Shown here piece by piece: positions 59,112 through 64,000 of a stretch of 64,000 bases of DNA. The notes beneath the pieces were generated by a model that saw only the letters and a list, made by a program, of their open reading frames with translations, searched no databases and was not told where the DNA came from. Every line of letters starts with the position of its first letter. The first letter of the stretch is position 1. The translations under genes were made by a program, and so were the position numbers. The stretch comes from Desulfobacteraceae bacterium UBA2174 (GTDB taxonomy: Bacteria; Desulfobacterota; Desulfobacteria; Desulfobacterales; UBA2174): contig DCWA01000023.1 of NCBI GenBank assembly GCA_002327445.1, forward strand, positions 174,637 to 238,636. Reading direction: 5' to 3'.

Positions 59112-60988
59112 ATGCGCGACCCGGCGTCCTCGATGGCATATAGGTTAATGCGTACGGCACCCGCGCAGGGCTGAAGCGCGGTCAAGTACCGGATGGTAGC
59201 AGAAGGCCCAAGACATCCTCGCGGTGAGAGATTCCAGCAGGAGCGCGGGGACGAAGAAACTTCGTCGACGCTGAGGGAGAAACGGTTTCGAAGAAGCTCA
59301 AAATCATTGCCGGGCCACCCCCCTCGGTCGCCGATGCAGAGTACCATTCGAGGGGAAACAATCTCCGCCAACCGTTGCACGACCGCTATCTTGGAGGTCT
59401 CTGCCTCAATGATGTCGATGGAATGCGCCGAGCAGAGCACTCGAACACCCTGGACTCCCGCTGCCAGAACCATGTCCGTGAGATATTGATGCAGGTCCAC
59501 GCGAGGTTCGGCGTTGTTCGGTGCCACTGTTATCTGCGATGGCCGCACCTCGATGGTGGCAATCGATGCGATGAGCTTGTCCTCGGTGAGTATCTTCTCT
59601 ATTGCAGCCAACGCGGCTGAGGTCGGCTTGGTCTTGTCGGGTTTTGTGTCGTCTGCAAGGGTGCCCACGTCCGCACCATTGTAGTACCCGATATAGACAT
59701 CATTCCAAACGTGTTGGGGAAGTGCTTTGCGTAGGTCCCGACGCACCGAACGCCCACGTCCGGTTGCAATGCCTATGGGGAGGCGTAATTTGAGAACGTG
59801 CAACAAAGCGTCAACGGTGGCAGACGGAAGCGGGTCGAAGCGCTCGGACTGATGGACGAGAGTGCCGTCGTAGTCGAGAACGACCGCACCGATGTCGGCC
59901 GTCGAGAGTTCTGCTCGAAAGGACTCATACTCATTCATGTAGATGGAACGAACGGCGTCGGACGCAGAATTCAAGCGCCGCAACTTCCTGTCGACAGCAG
60001 GCGGGACGGTGATTTCACTTTTGGTCATGCGGGGTGGCGCAAGGTGAAAAATACGCCTCCCGAATTCGGGCACGGTTGGCTTACCCGGATCAATACCAAG
60101 GTGCTCGGCAACATCGAGCGTCCAGTAGAGGGCCTGGGCGAAGAGATCAATAGTGCCAGAGGGGCCTTCTTGCTTGGTACTGAGCCGGACCACTGGCACC
60201 TCTTTGGGAAAGAGCCGAAGGGTCTTCATTGCCAGCGTTTGCGTCTCAGGTGTGAGTAACGCAAGAACAAACGTGGATGAACGTCGCTTCTCGATCCAGA
60301 GATGCCGCCCATGGCCGAAGTTGCGGTAGTCTGAGATCTGGACATGTAGGAGCGCCGACTCGTGCAACCTCGACTCCAAATCAGTTGCTATTGGAGACGA
60401 CCAACCGCCGTGTAGAACCACGACGGAATCGCGCCCTTTCCATGAAGCGTCAACGAGCGGGCGTTGGGGTTCTGCGACCTGATCGAAGCGACCATAGGCA
60501 CGAGCGATAATAACCATCGTCGCCAGGAGCGAGTTCGTGGCGAGGTATCCGTCCTTCCCCGACGGAATAGGGTCGTCCAACACGTATCCGTGGGAACATG
60601 AACGGACAGCAGAAGCGAGCGGGCTCCCCTTTCGGGTGCAGATCGCCCCGACGATGGGAATCTCGGCATCGATTGCAGATCGAGCAGCTGCAAGAACGTC
60701 CGTGTTCTTGCCTGAGGCCGACAGGAACAGCAAGCTGCGAGCATGGACGGTTGCTTCGTCGAGCAGGAGATCAAGCGGTGTCGCGTGCCTGCTCATGCCA
60801 CGTGCAACGCGTCGATGAAGAAGGGCAGCAAAGTGAGCTGCGGCGGATGAACCGCCTGAGCCAACAGCGACAAGAGAAGCACCGCAGGTTTCATCGACGA
60901 AACGCTGCATCGCGTCGATCCTCAAGGATGACGCCCACGCAAGCGTATCCGAGAGCGCCTTGATCTCGGCGGAATAGCTCTTACCCAC
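59108..60988 (-). CDS. SIS domain - HAD phosphatase fusion protein
   Basis: A 626-aa two-part protein. Residues about 1-200 form a SIS (sugar isomerase) domain with AVGSGGSSAAAHFAALLHRR (from 41). The second part is a HAD-superfamily hydrolase of the Cof type: VVLDYDGTLVHQ (about 368), IATGRGRSVR (about 405) and CIGDRGGWPGNDFELL (about 555), giving all core HAD motifs. SIS domains bind phosphosugars, so the fusion may handle a phosphosugar or nucleotide. The fusion is unusual. It overlaps the PRTase gene by 4 nt. Confidence 0.85.
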   Translation of the reverse strand: MGKSYSAEIKALSDTLAWASSLRIDAMQRFVDETCGASLVAVGSGGSSAAAHFAALLHRRVARGMSRHATPLDLLLDEATVHARSLLFLSASGKNTDVLAAARSAIDAEIPIVGAICTRKGSPLASAVRSCSHGYVLDDPIPSGKDGYLATNSLLATMVIIARAYGRFDQVAEPQRPLVDASWKGRDSVVVLHGGWSSPIATDLESRLHESALLHVQISDYRNFGHGRHLWIEKRRSSTFVLALLTPETQTLAMKTLRLFPKEVPVVRLSTKQEGPSGTIDLFAQALYWTLDVAEHLGIDPGKPTVPEFGRRIFHLAPPRMTKSEITVPPAVDRKLRRLNSASDAVRSIYMNEYESFRAELSTADIGAVVLDYDGTLVHQSERFDPLPSATVDALLHVLKLRLPIGIATGRGRSVRRDLRKALPQHVWNDVYIGYYNGADVGTLADDTKPDKTKPTSAALAAIEKILTEDKLIASIATIEVRPSQITVAPNNAEPRVDLHQYLTDMVLAAGVQGVRVLCSAHSIDIIEAETSKIAVVQRLAEIVSPRMVLCIGDRGGWPGNDFELLRNRFSLSVDEVSSSPRSCWNLSPRGCLGPSATIRYLTALQPCAGAVRINLYAIEDAGSRI

Positions 60989-61029
60989 GTGTGCCTCCGA
61001 GGGTTCTCCCTTGTTGGGCTCTCCTCATG

Positions 61030-61263
61030 TTACCCTTCCTCGATCGACCCCGTAAGGAGAGTCGTCACCTGTTCAATGGCGCCCTTGCCATCATCGGCCC
61101 CACCGGATTCAACCCACTCATCAACGGCCGACTTCTTAAACTTCCAGAAGCGGCCGACCCGCCTTCCAGGCATGCCTCGCTGGGAGAGCCAGTTGTAAAT
61201 GGTATCGCGGCTTACACCGAGGTAGCTCGCGATTTCATCGACAGATAGCCAACGATCTTCCAT
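61030..61263 (-). CDS. Excisionase-type helix-turn-helix protein
   Basis: A 77-aa MerR/excisionase-like DNA-binding protein: WLSVDEIASYLGVSRDTIYNW is the HTH, followed by RVGRFWKFKKSAVDEWV, the common wing of the family. The ATG at 61263 has TAGGA upstream; the GTG just before it is the alternative. It lies 41 nt ahead of the SIS-HAD gene and may regulate the operon. Confidence 0.88.
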   Translation of the reverse strand: MEDRWLSVDEIASYLGVSRDTIYNWLSQRGMPGRRVGRFWKFKKSAVDEWVESGGADDGKGAIEQVTTLLTGSIEEG

Positions 61264-61647
61264 CACGTGTCCTATAGAGGGGGCGGCACCGCCAAGTTCG
61301 GGTCTGTATATCCCGAGCCCGGCTTCACGGTCAAGCCGAACTGTGCGGAACTACATCGGGATAGAGCGAATAGTGCCGCGTAGAAGGGAATGAGCGGCGA
61401 GGAGCTGCATTTTGCTGCTCACGAAGCTCATGGGATAGCTGGGGTCTCACCAAGACAAACCACTGTTAATATTGTTCGAATGACTTCTAAGCACCGTTAA
61501 AATGGGCCGATATCACTCTTTTTTACCTGGAAATGGCCATTATTGCGCGCCATGGCATATCTGTGTTCATCACCGGCATGGGGCCTGATCGGAGACGACG
61601 ACCGAAGACCAGACGGGGCATTCTTGCTTAATCCCGCTCGACCACCC
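61264..61647. other. Gap upstream of the HTH gene
   Basis: About 380 nt without a gene; the promoter of the six-gene operon should lie near 61270-61350. No palindrome or clear -35/-10 pair was seen. Confidence 0.5.
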
Positions 61648-61873
61648 CACCTTGATGTCACAATCTATGACATCAAGCTGTCAGGCTCGGAGCGGGTAAG
61701 CTGAAACATGAAATCATCCGGAAATCGTTTCACATTCCTCTTGGCGGCCTGATTGAGGGCACTGGTTTCCACACCGTAGATCTCCGCCAGATTCAGGGCC
61801 AGCATTCACATTCCGCCCTCTGATCGAGCAGATCCTGCCGGAAATTACCTCGGCAGAAATGATTTCAGGCATG
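61648..61873 (-). pseudogene. Broken ORF6N-domain gene
   Basis: The minus strand reads MPEIISAEVISGRICSIRG from 61873; after a frameshift near 61805 it continues LNLAEIYGVETSALNQAAK and RNVKRFPDDFMFQLTRSEP, the ORF6N signature of phage antirepressor-like proteins. The frame stops at a TAG where CAA (Gln in the S-L-M-S-Q-I-V-T-S pattern) is expected; IVTS follows in the same frame. So it has at least a frameshift and a nonsense change. Confidence 0.75.
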
Positions 61874-61923
61874 GGCGCGGTCCTTTCCTATGCGCCTCTT
61901 TGATTCACTTTCAGTTCGATCTT

Positions 61924-62331
61924 TCACCGAGGCAACCCAAGGCTATGCCCGACCTTGTTGTTCGTCCGGTACGCGTTGCGCAACTTGTGGGCTTCGTCGA
62001 TGACGGGCAGATTGAACTTTTCCTGGATCTCCAGAGCCCACTGCTTGCGGATGGACGCCGGGCAGATCACCAGCAACCGGCGACGGCCCTCGGCCCAGTA
62101 TTGGCACAAAACAATACCCGCCTCGATTGTCTTGCCGAGGCCCACCTCGTCGGCCAAGACAACACCCTTGGAAAGCGGGGATTGCAGCGCGAAAAGCGCC
62201 GCCTCGATCTGATGGGGATTCAGATCCACGGCGGCATCAAAGAGCGCCATGGACAGGCGGTCGAGTCCGGCCGGCGCGCGGCGGGTGAGATCGAAAGCGA
62301 AATACTTGGCGTGATAGGGGGTCAAGTCCAT
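61924..62331 (-). pseudogene. Truncated second copy of the SNF2 helicase N-terminus
   Basis: The 135-codon frame repeats the start of the intact helicase gene (50793-53624) at about 99% identity over 330 nt, including motif I. An exact 144-nt (48-codon) piece between NLP-V and IDEAHKLRNAYR is missing, and the repeat ends shortly after with an unrelated tail (SLGLPR). The deletion is in frame, so a short protein could be made, but it lacks the second RecA lobe and is probably inactive. Confidence 0.88.
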
Positions 62332-62335
62332 CGAG
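61964..62335. repeat. Direct repeat of 53113-53628 (with 144-nt deletion)
   Basis: The two copies lie in the same orientation about 8.7 kb apart on either side of the six-gene operon. The junction of the deletion has GAC on both sides in the intact gene (53151-53153 and 53295-53297), a sign of slippage or short-homology joining. Confidence 0.85.
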
Positions 62336-62691
62336 TTCGTCTAAAGATTGCCGGAAATTACACCTTCCGCAAAGGTTGGCGGGGCTGCAACGTTCACCGT
62401 TGATTTCAGGTGTCTCCAAGTTGGGGATTTTCCAAGTCCCGAAGAGGGCCATAACAGGGGCCGTCTACCAAGTCAATCAAGATGTTCGTCCGTGCCGTCC
62501 ATGAGCTGGCACGCGATCGGCTCAATTGAAGCAAAACCAATTTCTTCATGTTTCAAACGTCTGATTCTGTAGATGATTTCTATTGACAAGCATTATGCAG
62601 CTTTCGAACCGGCAGTTCCCCATGTACAAATTCTTTACATCCGGCTTTGAAAATAGTATGCCTCAAATAATCAAGAGAGGGGGGTGTCAAA
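62332..62691. other. Gap between the SNF2 copy and the DUF488 gene
   Basis: 360 nt; base composition shifts to AT-rich around 62550. The DUF488 promoter should lie in the last 100 nt. Nothing else recognised. Confidence 0.5.
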
Positions 62692-63141
62692 ATGGATGTG
62701 TTCACTATCGGTTATGAAGGCTTGGGGACTGATAGTTTTGTCGCCCATTTAAAATATTGGAAAATCGACGCAATCGCCGATGTCAGAGATTTGCCACTGA
62801 GTCGGAAAAAGGGATTTTCAAAAAGCCCATTGATTGATCTTCTCTCCAAACACAATATCGAATACATGAGCTGTAAGGATTTGGGAGCACCCAAGGAATT
62901 GCGTGAAGAGTTGCACTTATCAGGTAACTATAGCCGTTTTTTCGAAAAATACAGAAACAAAATATCTAATTCAGGGCCATCCCTTGAACACCTTCATAAA
63001 ATAGTATCGGAAGGGAAAAAGATTGCGCTTCTTTGCTTTGAAAGAGATCCCGAAAAGTGCCATCGAAAGATAATCGCTGAAGAATTGAGAAAAATTGATG
63101 GCAACGGTTTATCCATTAAGCATATAAAGCCGATCGGCTAA
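62692..63141 (+). CDS. DUF488-family protein
   Basis: A 149-aa protein with FTIGYEGLGTDSF at the N-terminus, the DUF488 signature, then ADVRDLPLSRKKGFSK and CFERDPEKCHRKIIAEEL, with the conserved Cys/Arg/Asp/His. Family function is not established. GAGAGGGGGG lies 7-12 nt before the ATG. Codon use is AT-rich, unlike the preceding genes, which suggests recent acquisition. It ends in a 4-nt overlap with the next convergent gene. Confidence 0.88.
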   Translation: MDVFTIGYEGLGTDSFVAHLKYWKIDAIADVRDLPLSRKKGFSKSPLIDLLSKHNIEYMSCKDLGAPKELREELHLSGNYSRFFEKYRNKISNSGPSLEHLHKIVSEGKKIALLCFERDPEKCHRKIIAEELRKIDGNGLSIKHIKPIG

Positions 63142-63944
63142 AAAAGAAGCGGCTGCCTTGATTTTGGCGGATAGAAAATACCGAGTATACAAAAAATATG
63201 CGGCCTTTTTGCCATGTTGCCGAGAATCAGGTATGCTTCATTGGTTTCATTAAAAATCTTTCTTACTTTGTCTTTGATTTTTGCCTCCCAATCGTTTGAA
63301 TCTTTCACCCTTCTGTACAATTGTCCGAACTCCCAATCTAAAACGCTCATTCTATGCCCTTGGCATTCATCGTCATTGCATAAAAATTCAAGTATGAATC
63401 TGACCGGCAACAACTCCAAATCTTTTGGAGCCTCAAATAGACCGAGTTGACTCAAGACGCTGCTTTTTTTTAAATTGGCTTCTTGAATCTCGACATCAGT
63501 TTTCCTTTCTATATGAAATCCTTTTATCTTTCTGGGCCTTACAATGCCCATAGAAGTTTTATGGGCTTTTTGATGATCAATTAAGTCTGCAACCGAAGCA
63601 AAAACATTTTTGGAAGATAACACCCATTTGGCGCGTTCACTCCAGTCTTTGCCCGGTTTTATCTCCTCGCCAAGGACAATGCTATCTTCTACGATATTGT
63701 AGCTCTCAGGGCGTGCATCTCCAGAAGATTTGCTCAATCTTGCAGTTATCCATTGATATTTACGAAACCGGTTTTTACCAGACAAATACCGGTATCGAAC
63801 AGGGTATATGCGCATAAATCTTTTGGTTTCTTTCTCAATTCCGGCGGTACAAACGGTTTCGGTATATTTCTTGCTGATTTCCGGATATGTTTTTACAACG
63901 ATCAGAATCTCCTTCTTTTCCGTTGTTTCTCCAAATGCTCGCAT
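63138..63944 (-). CDS. Uncharacterised 268-aa protein convergent with DUF488
   Basis: Family not recognised. Begins MRAFGETTEKKEILIVVKTY; carries a Cys-rich stretch (FLCNDDECQGHRMSVLDWE) and ends KRPHIFCILGIFYPPKS. AT-rich like its partner. The end meets the DUF488 gene tail to tail. Association with DUF488 suggests a joint function, an inference from position. Upstream 56 nt reach the window edge. Confidence 0.72.
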   Translation of the reverse strand: MRAFGETTEKKEILIVVKTYPEISKKYTETVCTAGIEKETKRFMRIYPVRYRYLSGKNRFRKYQWITARLSKSSGDARPESYNIVEDSIVLGEEIKPGKDWSERAKWVLSSKNVFASVADLIDHQKAHKTSMGIVRPRKIKGFHIERKTDVEIQEANLKKSSVLSQLGLFEAPKDLELLPVRFILEFLCNDDECQGHRMSVLDWEFGQLYRRVKDSNDWEAKIKDKVRKIFNETNEAYLILGNMAKRPHIFCILGIFYPPKSRQPLLF

Positions 63945-64000
63945 TTTTACATCCTCTCTATTTTGGGGAGCATTGGTATACTTTAATCGGTCATAATTTG

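Noticed and set aside
61658..61684. Perfect 10-bp inverted repeat CTTGATGTCA ... TGACATCAAG, at first taken for an operator or terminator
   Set aside because: It is explained by the coding sequence of the ORF6N remnant (S-L-M-S-x-I-V-T-S), a normal feature of that gene family.
61836..62361. A 13-nt direct repeat TGCCGGAAATTAC at 61836-61848 and 62349-62361 around the SNF2 fragment
   Set aside because: It could be an insertion footprint, but it is short and one copy lies in the ORF6N coding frame; no further symmetry was found.
1..64000. CRISPR array, rRNA, tRNA, IS element or integrase
   Set aside because: No regularly spaced repeats, no cloverleaf-like sequence, and no transposase or integrase motif were noticed by eye; a program such as tRNAscan could still find a tRNA missed here.

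Overview
The window looks like a high-GC chromosome segment from a Desulfobacterota-type (deltaproteobacterial) organism. This is inferred from gene content and order (glnD-amtB-glnB-glnA, aro and trp operons, a TRAP transporter) and from the interspersed intergenic repeats; no marker gene proves it. No tRNA, rRNA, integrase, IS element or CRISPR array was seen.

The first 36 kb is metabolic core. It opens with nitrogen control and assimilation on the + strand: GlnD, AmtB, a PII protein and glutamine synthetase (18-5842). Next comes aromatic biosynthesis: class I-alpha DAHP synthase, aroB, aroE, aroA (6175-10731). After an orphan antitoxin, a DMT transporter, glutamate dehydrogenase and an Asp/Glu racemase there is a divergent pair: a second DAHP synthase of the AroF/I-beta type (minus, 15239-16276) and a trpEGDCF operon (plus, 16878-21609). 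trpB and trpA do not follow trpF. Three separate attenuation leaders can be read here: a Tyr-rich leader before the first DAHP synthase, a Trp-Trp leader before trpE, and a Trp-Arg-Trp leader on the minus strand before the second DAHP synthase. Each has a candidate TTGACA promoter and a strong terminator hairpin. Then follow an SDR/carboxymuconolactone-decarboxylase-like pair, a YbaK deacylase, two uncharacterised proteins, a cupin regulator beside a dctPQM TRAP operon, a YheT-like hydrolase, asd, cysE and cysK.

From about 35985 to the end the window is an accessory, defence-like island. In order along the + coordinates it holds a RhuM-family gene; a minus-strand module of an HTH-like protein, a small ORF, a 329-aa protein with an antitoxin-like tail and a VapC toxin; a divergent Panacea/SocA-like pair; a three-gene HEPN-like / KGGVGR-ATPase / P-loop ATPase operon; a type III-like restriction-modification set (Res, Mod) with an SNF2-type helicase; and a compact operon of six genes (61263 down to 53851): HTH regulator, SIS-HAD fusion, phosphoribosyltransferase-like protein, P-loop ATPase, an unknown protein and a PfkB-type kinase. 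This last operon is the best candidate for a little-described system. It sits between the intact SNF2 helicase and a second, truncated, internally deleted copy of the helicase N-terminus. Decayed ORF6N and RhuM-like fragments lie at its edges. The last 1.4 kb is clearly AT-richer and carries a convergent DUF488 gene and an uncharacterised 268-aa gene.
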